From contig JARFIW010000885.1 of the NCBI GenBank assembly GCA_036346225.1, positions 1,612,001 through 1,676,000 on the forward strand: a stretch of DNA of 64,000 bases, given 5' to 3'. The DNA comes from Platerodrilus igneus (lineage: Eukaryota; Arthropoda; Insecta; Coleoptera; Lycidae). Each line of letters begins with the position of its first letter. Position 1 is the stretch's first letter. Shown here piece by piece: positions 22,116-33,029 of the stretch. The position numbers and the translations under genes were made by a program. The notes under the pieces were generated by a model that was not told where the DNA came from, did no database searches, and was given only the letters and a program-made list of their open reading frames with translations.

Positions 22116-22952
22116 TTGAAGTCATACAAAATGGAAACATTTTTGGGTGAATTGCCAGCGGTTTCGAATATTGAGATTTCGCGTCGCATCGTATGTCATA
22201 ATTTTAAAAGGGTGGAGTTGCATGGATTCTGTGATGCTTCTGAAGCCGGGTATGCAGCTGTCATCTATTTCCGTTCGTTCGATTTAGAAGATAATATTAC
22301 CATATCATTAGTATGCGCAAAATCGAAGGTTGCTCCTACTAATTGCGTTTCATTGCCCCGTCTCGAATTGTGTGCTGCCGTACTCTTGGCAGATTTAGTA
22401 GATTTCGTCAAAAATACTTATACAGATATTTTATCATTTAGTAATATTTTCGCGTGGTTAGATTCTACTGTTGTTTTGTCTTGGATTCGGTCTTCCTCGC
22501 ATAAGTGGAAGACATTCGTTAGCAATCGTATTTCGCATATTCAAGAACGTATTCCTCCATCTTCGTGGTTTCATGTTAAGTCCCAGGATAACCCTGCGGA
22601 TTGTGCCTCACGTGGACTTTTGGCTTCAGAGTTGGTTCATCATCCATTATGGTGGACAGGACCTTCTTGGTTAGTGCGTCGTAATGAAGAATGGCCAGTA
22701 ACATCGCTGCCAAAACTTATCGACTCATCCCAGATGGACGTCGAATATCGTACTCTGTCGTTAACAGTCGTTATGTCTGACAATTTCTTAGATATGTTGT
22801 TGGATAAATTTTCAAACCTGCAGAAAATTTGTAGGATTATTACCTGTATTCGTCATTTCATTCGTAATGTTCAATGTCCAGATTTGCGTTCAAAATATTC
22901 TGATAGTTTGTCTCTTAGCTCAACAGCAAGAGGCTATACAGTTATTGATTAA
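22116..22952 (+). pseudogene. pol: RNase H of family B
   Basis: Open over 278 codons. The acidic residues appear in FCDASEAGYAAVIYF, LPRLELCAAVLLADL, AWLDSTVVLSW and DNPADCASRGLLA; in the third motif Leu precedes the Asp where family A has Ser. The domain is followed by HHPLWWTGPSWL and the linker to integrase. The frame is lost around 22880-22950, where the overlapping frame from 22867 takes over. Confidence 0.87.
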
Positions 22953-24241
22953 AAGAGTTCAAACAAATGTATTTTCCCAAGACATTGCTAATATTAAAAC
23001 TGGAAAACTTGTTAGTAAACAACTTCGTAGCCTTAGTCCGTTTCTAGATAGTCGTGATTTGTTGAGGGTGGGCGGTCGCCTACGTAACTCAGAGTTGTCG
23101 CATGATGAAAAATTTCCAATTTTGCTTCCTCGGTCGCATCGGTTGACTGAACTTATTATATTAGATTGTCATGAAAGACATTTACATCCTGGAAATCGAA
23201 CAACACAATTTTTACTAACTCAAAATTATTGGATCTTGTGCGCCAAGAGGGCTATTCGGCAATGTCTGAAATCCTGCATTCGTTGTTTTCGTGTAAACCC
23301 TGTGGCTTTATGCCCCCCTATGGGGGATTTACCAGCTTCTAAGTTAACTCCAGGTAAGGCGTTTTTACATACGGGAGTCGACTTTGGTGGACCTTTCTCT
23401 GTCACGATGAATCGTTGTCGTGGCGCAAAATCATTGAAAGCGTACATTTGCTTATTTATTTTTTTTCAGCACTAAAGCCATCCATTTGGAACTAGTGTCT
23501 AACTTGTCGACAGACGCTTTCTTGGGTGCTTTACGTCGATTTATTGCTCGAAGAGGCAAATGTATTCAAATCCATTGTGATAATGGTACTAATTTCGTTG
23601 GGGCCTCTCGTGAAATCTCTCAATTGATGCGCCATTCGGCAGGCGTTGAGGGAATCGAATTTGTGTTTAATCCTCCTGCTGCTCCTCATTTTGGTGGGTT
23701 GTGGGAGGCCGGGATTAAATCGGTGAAATCCCATTTAAAGAGAATTATCGGTGAACAAATTTTGTCGTTTGAAGAATTCTCGACAGTATTGATTCAAATC
23801 GAAGCGATTCTCAACTCACGTCCACTATGCGCACTGAGTTGCGAACCGCATGACTTCTCGTATTTGACCCCGGGTCATTTTCTTAATGTTGAACCAGTTT
23901 CGGTGTTACCAGATCCAGATTTGTTGTCCATAAACCCCTCTCGTTTGAATCGCTGGCAATTGTTGCAGCAAATGCAACAAGGGTTTTGGAAGAAGTGGAG
24001 TGCGGAATACCTGCACACGTTGCAGCAGAAAGGTAAGTGGTTAAGGAATTCCGCTACCCTACCTATTGATTCGCTTGTCCTCTTAAAGGAAGAAAATAAC
24101 CCCCCTCTACAGTGGCGTTTAGGAAGAGTCGTAGATGTTCACCCTGGTAGAGACGGTATCGTTCGGGTAGCTACAGTCAATACATCCCAAGGGTTAGTTA
24201 AACGTCCTCTAGTGAAACTATGTTTACTGCCAGTTACTTGA
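22953..24241 (+). pseudogene. pol: Integrase of family B (one frameshift)
   Basis: First piece (to 23475): LLIKRVQTNVFSQDI, DLLRVGGRLRN, the zinc finger with H-x4-H (CHERHLHPG) and C-x2-C (SCIRCF), and the first catalytic Asp in HTGVDFGGPFSV. An expanded T-run at 23456-23467 shifts the frame. Second piece (23486-24241): CDNGTNFVGA (second Asp), FGGLWEAGIKSVKSHL (Glu), and the C-terminal domain to LVKLCLLPVT. Unlike family A there is no frame break at the RNase H-integrase junction itself or at the YLHTLQQKGK stretch, so these are family-A-specific changes. Confidence 0.9.
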
Positions 24242-24349
24242 TATTTAATGGTATGTACACATATATTCACTTATATAAGTTTGTCGGTTAGGTTTCTTAG
24301 TTAATAGCTCTAATTAGTTTTAAATATAAAATAAGTTAGTTCATACTTA

Positions 24350-24364
24350 TGTTGGTGGGCGAGA
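24350..24364 (+). promoter_or_regulatory. Polypurine tract of family B
   Basis: GTTGGTGGGCGAGA just before the 3' LTR, with the GGTGGGCG core shared with family A. Confidence 0.7.
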
Positions 24365-24769
24365 TGTTCGGTCTCTGTGTCGCACGTTCGCGTGGTTAAT
24401 TTTAAGTTATTTAAATTTGTAGTCGTAAATCTAATAGTAAAACTGTCATCCCTTGTTCCCTTATATCCTGCCATAAAAATTCCTTCTGCATCTGTGAATA
24501 AGTTGGACTAAGAGTAGTGAACAAACACTTTCTTATGGATATTGAAGCAGAACGGTCGTGTTTCTTCGTTCAGTACCCTAAGTTAGTCAAGTGCCGCAGC
24601 AGACTTTCGTTGTTAAACCCCTAAAAAACTCAGTGCAAGTGTAATGTAACATAGACTCAATTCGCATACAGTCCACTTGGTTGAAAGAATAGGAACTGCA
24701 GCTTAGAACAACAAAACACCGCGGAGGTAAGTCGATGTATAAATTTATAAGACCCCCCGCGCGTGAACA
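24365..24769 (+). repeat. 3' LTR of family B
   Basis: 405 bp. Donor-like GGAG/GTAAGT retained (GT at 24727-24728). It ends CGCGCGTGAACA, like the solo LTR at 46517 and unlike the 5' LTR of this element, which ends GTGCAATAAACA. Confidence 0.9.
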
Positions 24770-26462
24770 CAGATAATATACCCGTTTTTGTCTTGAAGGA
24801 TACCTCTCAGGTAATCGGTACTAGTTTGGCCCACATTTTTAATCTATGTATAACTAAATCGATATTTCCTGAAACATGGAAATTATCTCGCGTCCGCCCT
24901 GTTTTTAAGAAAGGTGACAAATCTCTAATTTCTAGCTACCGTCCAATCTCGATCATCTCCAATATCGCCAAAATTTTTGAATTTATTATTTCGGAAGCAC
25001 TTTACCCTCAAATTTCTAATACATTATCTGAATTTCAACATGGTTTTATTAGGAAACGCTCCACCGTAACTAACCTTTGTTTCATTACACAGTTCATTTC
25101 TGAATGTTTAAATGTTAGATCTCAATGTGATGTCATTTATTTTGACTTTACCAAAGCTTTTGACCTTTTAGACCATAATATCCTTTTACTAAAATTAAAT
25201 CAATTTAACTTCTCGAATAACCTTATAAAATTATTTGAATCATACTTGAGTAATCGTTTATACTACGTCGAATTAGATGGATTTACGCCACAACCTTATC
25301 TTTTACATAGTGGTGTGCCGCAGGGATCTGTACTTGGGCCATTGCTATTTCTCCTCTACATTAATGACGTCACTCAAATTATTACCAATCATAAGTTACT
25401 TTTTGCTGATGACTTAAAAATCTTTGCTAAAATTGACTCCGCTATTGATTGTAAATCTATACAAACTGACATACATATCACTTCTAGCTAGATGGTGTGC
25501 TTCTAACAAATTACTCCTCAATATTGACAAATGTATGGTAATGTCTTTTAGCAATAACAACTCCCAAATAATATTTGATTACTCACTTCATAACAGTAGT
25601 ATTTCACGGGTTTTCTCTATTAATGATTTGGGTATATCATTTGACCCGCACCTAACATTTAACTCCATATGGATCTTTTGGTTAAACGCTCTATCCAGAT
25701 GTTAGGCTTCCTCTTCCGTAATACCTCACTTTTTACTGACCTTGACTGCCTTAAAACTTTATATTATGCTCTAATTCGTAGTATTCTGGAATATGGTTCT
25801 CTCATCTGGTCCCCCTAATACAAAAATAATTCTCTTAGAATCGAAAATGTTCAACGTAAATTCCTAAAATTTCTATATTTCAAAAAGCATAATCTTTACC
25901 CACCTCGTGGATATCCTTATGCTGATCTTCTCAGTGAATTTGATTTTCAATCTTTAGATAAACACAAAACAATGTTTGATATTGTCCACTTATACAAACT
26001 ATTAAATTCTCTTCTAGATGACCCTGTATGCCTTTCTTTTGTCAGTTTGCACGTGCCTCCTAGACCTAGTCGAAACACCTCTCTTTTTCACCTTAATTTT
26101 GCTAGGATTAACACTTACAAGAGATCTCCAATCTTTAGAATGACTAGTTCCTTTAATTCCCTTTCTTTATTAGATTCCGCTCCTGATCTTGATCTCTCCA
26201 TTCCTTCCTTGGGCGTTTTTCGGCGTATCTTGTCAGCAGCCTTAGAATAATTATTGTTATATGCGTCTTTACTGTCTGTTTCGTTTTATACCTTTATATT
26301 ATGAACACATATAAAATATGATTTATTTAATGTTACCTATACATAATTATGAATATTCACTTTAATACTACCTATTATTACAAATGTAATTAGTATGTAA
26401 GGATTCTTATAATTGGGTCTCTGACCTGTTAGAATCTAATCTAAATAAATAAATAAATAAAT
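24770..26462 (+). pseudogene. Jockey-like non-LTR RT, 5'-truncated
   Basis: The reading frame starts directly at the LTR edge in the middle of an RT: IPVFVLKDTSQ, SRVRPVFKKGDKSLISSYRP, FDFTKAFDLLDHNILL (first Asp), SGVPQGSVLGPLLFLLYIND and LFADDLKIFA (FADD at 25402-25413). A frameshift near 25480 moves to RWCASNKLLLNIDKC, further changes occur near 25680 and a TAA at about 25817, and the C-terminal part ends at 26250 (GVFRRILSAALE). The 3' UTR ends in an (AAAT)n run around 26443-26462. Motifs and C-terminus fit the Jockey group. The endonuclease part is missing on the left; no matching left half lies beyond the family-B element, so the junction at 24769/24770 is probably a rearrangement breakpoint. 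Confidence 0.85.
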
Positions 26463-26510
26463 TACTATACGTTATTTTAACCAGATCATTCTTGAAAGCA
26501 GTTTATTAAG

Positions 26511-26816
26511 ATGCTTTCAGGAACATCATTTGTTAAAAAATCTCTTAGATTACTGAATATTAAACATTCAGAATCTTTTTATCCACAGCCATTTCCCCTA
26601 CAATTTTGTAGCAATACAAGCAGGCGAAAACAAAGTCAGAACACTAAAACAGTGACAATTGCGATTCGGCAGAAACAAACGAACAGTCAACTAACGAAAG
26701 CAGGCTTCCCTTTGCCCAATTATCAATCACGACTGAGCAAATGGTCATTGGATAATTACGTGAAAGTAAGAATTAAATCTAGAATGAATGACACATCGCA
26801 ATGTGTTCAAGGTTGA
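26511..26816 (+). CDS. Hypothetical 101-aa ORF, weak
   Basis: ATG at 26511 (MLSGTSFVKKSLRLL), basic and Gln/Ser/Thr-rich (SRRKQSQNTKTVTIAIRQKQ), stop at 26816. No domain recognised and no clear promoter or splice signals. It lies between a retroelement tail and a SINE; likely chance or a remnant. Confidence 0.2.
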   Translation: MLSGTSFVKKSLRLLNIKHSESFYPQPFPLQFCSNTSRRKQSQNTKTVTIAIRQKQTNSQLTKAGFPLPNYQSRLSKWSLDNYVKVRIKSRMNDTSQCVQG

Positions 26817-26980
26817 ACAGACAAACAAAACAACCCGTGTTGTTTTTTATCTCCTTTACACAAGAAACTTTAAAAATTCATTTCTAAAATATTTGTCATT
26901 TATAAATATTTATGGTTGCCGACATGGTTTCACTTCAAATTCTATTTGTATCAAGTAAATTGGCTAGTATTGATAAACAA

Positions 26981-27250
26981 AGGCGTGGTGTGGTTGGTAT
27001 GCGTGTGGCTACTATGTGCAAGGTTCCAGGTTTGAATCCCGACACGGTCTGCTTGAACAATATCAGGCGAGCATTTTTCACAAAAATACGACCTCGTTCG
27101 GATGAGAGGTAAAATGTAGGTTCTGTGTTGTGTTTTCACGCACGTTAAAGATCTCTACCTTGCTTGCAACAACAAAGGTTTGGCAAAATTCAAAATTTTC
27201 AGGTTGAAAAAGAACTCTCTTCCTGGCTAATATAGTACCTTGGGGTGTGC
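26981..27250 (+). mobile_element. tRNA-derived SINE, copy S2
   Basis: Same family as S1, opposite orientation. The head AGGCGTGGTGTGGTTGG is followed by a B box GGTTTGAATCC and the CCCGACACGG junction; the body repeats GGCGAGCATTTTTCACA, TCGGATGAGAGG and ACGTTAAAGATCTCTACC and ends TAGTACCTTGGGGTGTG. Flanks TATTGATAAACAA (26968-26980) and TATTGATTAAGAAACAA (27251-27267) look like a decayed target duplication. More diverged from a tRNA than S1. Confidence 0.75.
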
Positions 27251-27278
27251 TATTGATTAAGAAACAAACATGTTTCTA

Positions 27279-27349
27279 ATTAATAATCGAACTGTTTAAA
27301 GCACGAATGAGCAAAGCGAGTGAATGCTTTAATAGTTGAGATTATTAAT
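27279..27349. repeat. Imperfect palindrome
   Basis: Arms of 25 nt (27279-27303 and 27325-27349), roughly 20 positions pairing, around the loop CGAATGAGCAAAGCGAGTGAA. No coding content. The rest of 27350-28069 is AT-rich with nothing recognised. Confidence 0.55.
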
Positions 27350-28069
27350 CACCTATTAACAAACGAGTTGATTACAACATTTTTTCATCGACCGCGAGTA
27401 CAATAAAATTTACTTTTCCACAGAGACTGTCAGAATACAATAATGTCAACTTCATACATTTTCGCTTTTACATAAACTTCACTTTTGCTAAAGGAAAACT
27501 AGTCACCGCTGAAAAATATGACATGCGAATTTAACAACAAGGGTGCCTATTCGTATGTCTGGTTGAGGTTATACCTCTATTAAAACATCAAAACGTCAAA
27601 GTCACAAAAAGAGTTACTTAATGACGTCCATTAATGCATCCTTTTTAAAACAAAATCATTCGTTAATATTGACATTAATAAACGGTTGACGAAAAATAAC
27701 TATGAATTAGTTTTTGATTTAAATCAATTTTTTTAATTTAAATCAAAATATTAAAAATACAGTTTCTGTGTAAGTGTTTCGTGTATTACTTTTCCTATAA
27801 TTCTATCAAAACTCAAAAATTCGATCAAAAATATTTAAGAAAACCATTCACAAGTCAAAAGCTTTTAGGGTTTTAAAAGGTGTTACAATGGTGAAAGTTA
27901 AGTAAAATTTGCTTACAAGTACTATTAACCATCTAAAAACTTATTGTTTGAGCAGTTTTCTAAGTATAAAAGTGAAGTCCCATTAAGAATCAGTGAATTT
28001 TATAACTTGATTTCTCAAAATTTAGGTTTATTTAGTTGTGACAGTCTTGTTCTGAGATAGCGATATTTG

Positions 28070-28881
28070 GTTTCAACTACATACTATGTCCATTCCGAAT
28101 GGTCTTGCACCTTGACGAAGTTCTAGATTACTAGAACGAGTAGAATGGCTTACACGTTCCAGTGATCTAAAGAGACAAACTACAGGTCCAACCAAAGTAG
28201 TAGGGTCTTTAGTGAGGAACCAGACTAAGACAAGTTCCCAAAAGAGGGCAGCAGCTTTTTCGGTATTTAGAGTGGTAGAGACCATAGGGGGTCGGTATGG
28301 CATTCTAAGACACACTACTGCGATGTGCAAGGCAACAGGAAACCACCATATTATCTCCCAAGTACACAGTGTATATAAATCGTAAGTAACATGATGCCAT
28401 CCTCCGAGGGTAAAAGATTCCGGAGTTAAAATAGTTCCCCATTCGGATCTCCGGGAGGGGACTACTTTGAAGGATGTGACCAGAAAGTTTAAAGAAAGAG
28501 CAGGGAACATATCGTGAGTGGAAGCGTAGAATGTCAGAAGTATGAAGCAAGTAGGTAAGCTAGAGAATCTGAAAATTGAAAGGTTGGCATTAGACATAGT
28601 AGGGATCAGCGAAGTTCGGTGGCCAGAGGCGGAGGATTTTTGGAACCATTAGGGTAATTCATACAGGATCAGATGAAAGAAATTCTGGAGTGGGGAGAGT
28701 TATGCGAAAAAAAGATAGGACAACGTGTAGAAAACTACTTACAAAGGAACGAAAGTGTACTCATGGTTAAATTAGAATCCAAACCACTAAATACAGTAAT
28801 AATACTATACATGCTCACCTCTAGCTACAGTGACGAAGAGGTAGAGGCAATCTACAAAGATATCGAAAACATACTAAGATA
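28070..28881 (+). pseudogene. RTE-like element N1, segment 1 (5' UTR and endonuclease start)
   Basis: Aligns with N2 from about 28281 (N2 42642) onward and extends further 5'; the left edge is approximate. It carries the start region (ATGATGCCATCC, matching the N2 ATG at 42749), then the endonuclease part with GISEVRWPEAEDFW-like text in mixed frames and ENYLQRNESVLMVKLE, YMLTSSYSDEEVEAIYKDIE (28673-28881). Many frameshifts compared with N2. The segment stops at AAGATA (TA at 28880-28881) exactly where the inverted-repeat element begins, and resumes at 31584. Confidence 0.8.
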
Positions 28882-28915
28882 TAGTTGATATCAAATAAAG
28901 TCAAGCATGACTCAT
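28882..28915 (+). repeat. Left terminal inverted repeat
   Basis: 34 bp starting TAGTTGATATCAAATAAAG; pairs with 31550-31583 with one mismatch (position 8: A here, T in the right-hand plus-strand copy's complement). Confidence 0.88.
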
Positions 28916-31549
28916 TATTCAAATCTGTAAGAACTAATAGTATTACGCTATATATTTTTTTAATCACAATTTATCGTGCTTTTCCACACTGCTTTTATTA
29001 TGCTATAATATTTAAATATAGACATGAGACTCAGTAACGTAATTTAATTCTTTATACACTCTGTAGAGTGGATAAGACTTACATGCCACCACAGAGTATG
29101 TAACTGAGTCCAGCAAACTTACCCGTTGCGTTATAATTGAATGAATGTTACCTCAATTAGCCAACATACTCAACCAGTAAATATAGCAATGTATTCACAA
29201 CCCTAAGTGTACGCTAATTAATGGCAAAAGATAATCTACAAATAAGACAATCTAACTCAATGATCTCTATTGTAAAATATTCCCAATTACTGTTTGTACA
29301 TTGATAAAAATGAAATAAATGCATGACATAATTAAACATAATTTTGTTTACGGGTCTAACACAAATTTTAAGGAAGCCTTTTCTTGTTCCACTTTAAGCA
29401 ATTGCTCGAAGCTCACAATTTACATATAAATCACATATAATATATAGATTAATTCGTTTCTGTTTTAACTGAACAAGAACGATATTCTAATACTTAAACT
29501 AATTTAATACACCCTGAATCCCAATTTAACTTACACAAAAATAAGTCATTTACGGGTTAGAGATCCACACTTTAACTACTAATCCTAATTAGTTATACTC
29601 ATCTAGATACACATGACATGGAACGGCACGCCATCAGCATCCTTAACATTTCTGCAACCACAACTTGCAGCCTTTAAACTCCAGTCCAAAATGGTTTCTT
29701 ATTGTACAACATATACCCAAGACAAAGACAAGACTTCAAACAAAAATGAAAATGAAATAAAAATAAGAATAAAAATCTGTAATAATAATTGTGTTTAATT
29801 TTTCTAATTTACTTAAGGATTTACTTACCCTGGAAACCAGGATGAAAGAAATATATAACAAATAATGCACGCAACCATGTGCTACCAAACAAGCAAGATT
29901 GAAATATAAAATCCAGTTCAACTGTTCCAAAAATATTCTACTCTTCAGCAATATTCTTTCTCGTTCTGCCAGGCGATAAATCCCAATATTTTGGATGACT
30001 TTCTCTTACTCTGATATAGTCAGAAAATTCGCACTAGCATACACCATGCTTTAACCAAGCTGTTCACAAAACAATCAGAAAGGAAATACCTTCTTCTCAG
30101 ATAATCCAAATCAAAACAGGAATGCAATATAAAGAGATTAAATTTCAATAATTAAAAATCAATAAGACAGGGCAGCATTTCACATGCTAAACAATTATAA
30201 CATTGAGTAACTCCCTTTTTAAAAACAAAAGAATTCTTGTTAGGTACATGTAACAATTCCATAACATTTAAAATTAATTTCATGATATATCCTTTTTTAT
30301 TTTGAGATATATTTATTAGAATGTACTGCATTCAAGTTCTAAATAACTATCAATTCCCTGAATGCAGACCTGTGTTTATTCTTTCAAATCAATCACATCA
30401 AAACTGCCAACTTATTTTCTTAATAAGCAATAATCAATAATAGATATTATTTCAATTAAGATGAAGTTTCAAAACAACAAATTACTAGATGAATTCAATT
30501 GGTCAGAATGAAAGTTATTGTAATTAATGCTGTTTATATTTTCAAATAAGAAATAGACAATTAAAAATTTATACTACCAAAGCCAAAATGAATTAAGTTC
30601 TTGTAAATAACATGTATGTAAGATAAGTGTTTGCAATAAAATTAATTTGAAGTGTAATGAAAATTTAAACCGTAACAATAGTAGTACAATGTATTTCTTA
30701 ACTTTATACAGTCGTCGGTTAAACTTTACTACAGGTGGGGAAAATAGCAACGATTAAAAAACACGTTAAATACATTAAACAAACGTGCTTTTAAAGTGAC
30801 TCGTGATACCTAGATTGAAAAATATTATTGAAAGAGCGACTCGTCTCTACACTTCAGTCGGTCCATGAACAAGTTATAGGTTATGACGGTTATGTTAGGT
30901 ATCTATTTAATTCCCCAATTGGATATTTTGTTCCGTGAACAATTATATTTAGATTATAAACAAAGCAATGCAAAGGTTTATTGAAGAGTATGCAAGAATC
31001 AAACTGTTAAATTTATTACAATATTAAAACATCAAGCGTGTGTGTGCAAAATATCTCAAATAGAATTCCATATTGTAGTTTGTCTGGTTGAAGAAATTTT
31101 GTTTTTGAATACGTACAGAGCTAATAATTTAGGGGTTCTATGACTTGCCGATTTACAATATCAATATAATTGGAATAGCGAAAACACTTTCAGTTTACTG
31201 AAAGCCCTAACGTATTCCTTTCCTTGTGGTACCCAACACACTTGGCCGATTTAAATTGTCACGTTGGTGGTAATGATGTAATGATTGTATCCTTTTTTAA
31301 CTTTTGAAAGCAAACAAGTTTTCTGTAAACGAGTCGATATAAATAACAAAGCACAAATTCTAACCTAACCTTAAAAATGTTCGACAATTAATTACAAACG
31401 GAAATATTTTATGGACTTACGTTCAGAGTGGTTGCATTGAATTACACAGCCGACGAATATTTTTCTAGCTATCCTTTTTAGATGGGAGAGAGCCAGGTAA
31501 TAGAGTAGCATAACAATATTGTGGCTGTGTTTTATTCATATGCGCAACG

Positions 31550-31583
31550 ATGAGTCATGCTTGACTTTATTTGATTTCAACTA
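31550..31583 (-). repeat. Right terminal inverted repeat
   Basis: 34 bp ending TTTGATTTCAACTA; followed by the TA duplication at 31584-31585 and by segment 2 of N1. Confidence 0.88.
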
Positions 31584-31904
31584 TACCTAAAAGGACATGA
31601 AAATTTAATAATTACAGGGGATTTTAATGTAGTGGTAGGTGAGGGTAGAGAAGGAGCGGTAGTAGGTTTATTTGGTTTATGCACAAAAAATGACAGGGGA
31701 AATAGGCTGGTAGAATTTTGACAAGAACAATTTAACCATTATTTCAACATCATGCTAGAAGATGATATAGGTGGAAGATGTCAGGAGAAATTGGAGGATA
31801 TCAAATAGATTACATTCTTGTTAGACAAGGGTTTATGAAGCAAGTAAAAGACTGCAGAAGCTACCCACTGGCAGATACAGACACTGACAACAATCTAGTA
31901 TTAT
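31584..31904 (+). pseudogene. RTE-like element N1, segment 2 (endonuclease)
   Basis: Continues segment 1 and aligns with N2 43247-43580: LIITGDFNVVVGEGREGA-like text, then the QIDYILVRQ motif and the TDNN stretch where N2 has TDHN. So the catalytic His of the terminal Asp-His pair is changed here. Broken by small deletions (for example near 31720-31760). It ends in GTATTAT (31898-31904), which matches GTAATTAT at 38794-38801 on the other side of the next insertion. Confidence 0.82.
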
Positions 31905-32102
31905 CATATTTAAGTTAATTAAAGATAATAGATTGTTTTACATACTACCACAATCTTCATCAACAAAAATAGGTTGCTTTATTTACTATATCTACATATT
32001 TATATTTTTACCTACTCATATCTTAACTATATAAACATTAATCACCCCATTTAATTTATGTACACTTTTATGGTGACAAATTTGTAAATAACAAACTACC
32101 CT
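31905..32102 (+). mobile_element. Short non-LTR tail fragment, left part
   Basis: About 198 bp of AT-rich non-coding DNA. Together with 38690-38793 it forms an insertion of about 300 bp in N1, flanked by GTATTAT (31898) and GTAATTAT (38794) and ending in (TCTA)n. This is the form of a strongly 5'-truncated non-LTR retrotransposon copy. The BEL/Pao copy A2 later landed inside it at ACCCT (32098-32102). Confidence 0.65.
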
Positions 32103-32475
32103 TGTTAAGGCTTTATAAGTATTTTGGTTGTAGTGTAGTATGCCAATCACAATTAATTTAAGTCCTTAAACTATTCCCACCTAGAAACCCTCCATTATCC
32201 CTACCTTTAGTGCAACGACATAAAAGGGTTGGTAATGTACGAGTGGACGACAATTCAACTTCGTTCTCGCTTGGCTTTGGTTCGTGATTTAGTTCGGTGC
32301 ATCGAGCATCAGTAATTAGCAACAATTAGTGAACATTATACATACAGTCCATAATTATCTGATAGCAGTGCAAGTACAATCAACCACTACAACCAGTGAA
32401 AGGTAGGTGATATATTCCTTTAAATTATCATTTCCTTTGTGTGATTGTAAATGCAAATTAACATTTTGATTAACA
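32103..32475 (+). repeat. 5' LTR of A2
   Basis: 373 bp, TGTTAAGG to TTAACA. Donor-like AAAG/GTAGGT with GT at 32403-32404. Identical to 38312-38684. Confidence 0.96.
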
Positions 32476-32478
32476 TTT

Positions 32479-32491
32479 TGGTCCTTTGAGC
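32479..32491 (+). promoter_or_regulatory. Primer-binding site of A2 (tRNA-Tyr type)
   Basis: TGGTCCTTTGAGC, 3 nt after the LTR (one T fewer than in A1 and A3), one mismatch to the tRNA-Tyr 3' end. Confidence 0.75.
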
Positions 32492-33029
32492 AAATATTTG
32501 GCTTATTAATTGGTTTATTATTGGCATTTTGGCATTCAATTTAACTACATTGTTTATTGCTCTTCGCTTAAATTAGGGGTTGACCGCATTTAGAATAAAA
32601 GTGTAGTCATACCACAAGTTTCATAGTCAATTGTGTAAACTAACTTATAGTAGATGCAATCTCGCATTAAATTTGAAATTTTGTACTGATACAGAATCTT
32701 ATAAAGCCTTAAAATGACAAATCTTTGTAAATTTTAGGGATAGTTAACGTAAGAATTTGTAGTCAGAAAAGTGTTTAAGCAATACAGTTATTTTAAACTT
32801 GTAATTCAAGTTCGCTAGAGAATTCAGGTATTCGTAAAACCGGGTAGAATAAAACCCTTTGCTCTTTGTCATATTGAAACTTGCAAGCTCCCGTTAGGCA
32901 CGTTGTAGTAAAATTCTTTAACAGGTAGTTCAACATTACCCTTGGTATATCCTATTATTAGGTGAACAAACCCTTCATTTTGTAGCTGAAATCAATATAA
33001 AATCGATATTAGTAACCTTGTTCGTTAGG

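Larger units (their letters stand above)
18156..24769 (+). mobile_element. BEL/Pao retrotransposon, family B
   Basis: About 6.6 kb with LTRs starting TGTTCGG and ending AACA, and the same internal order as family A. Its proteins align with family A throughout but are clearly different, so this is a related lineage. Two oddities: left flank GCAAC and right flank CAGAT do not match, and the two LTRs differ at many sites (I estimate 8-9 percent by eye), whereas the 3' LTR is close to the solo LTR at 46517. That pattern fits a recombinant between two elements better than one simple insertion. The coding region has one nonsense codon and several frameshifts. Confidence 0.92.
28882..31583. mobile_element. 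2.7-kb terminal-inverted-repeat element, no transposase seen
   Basis: 2702 bp with 34-bp terminal inverted repeats (28882-28915 and 31550-31583) that differ at one position; the outer bases are TAGTTGATATC and its complement. TA is duplicated on both sides (28880-28881, 31584-31585). Removing the element and one TA joins the flanks into the sequence found uninterrupted in N2 near 43240-43255, so the ends are well supported. No ORF above 75 codons. A minus-strand patch near 29736-30021 looks coding but is broken. TA duplication suggests a Tc1/mariner-like mobilising enzyme; this is inference, and the element is probably non-autonomous. Confidence 0.85.

Noticed and set aside
28073..28597. 174-codon antisense ORF over N1 segment 1
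   Set aside because: Its sequence is the complement of the N-family 5' UTR and endonuclease start, conserved with N2.
29613..29951. Transposase inside the inverted-repeat element
   Set aside because: Only short ORFs (61 and 71 codons) without DDE motifs or helix-turn-helix text.
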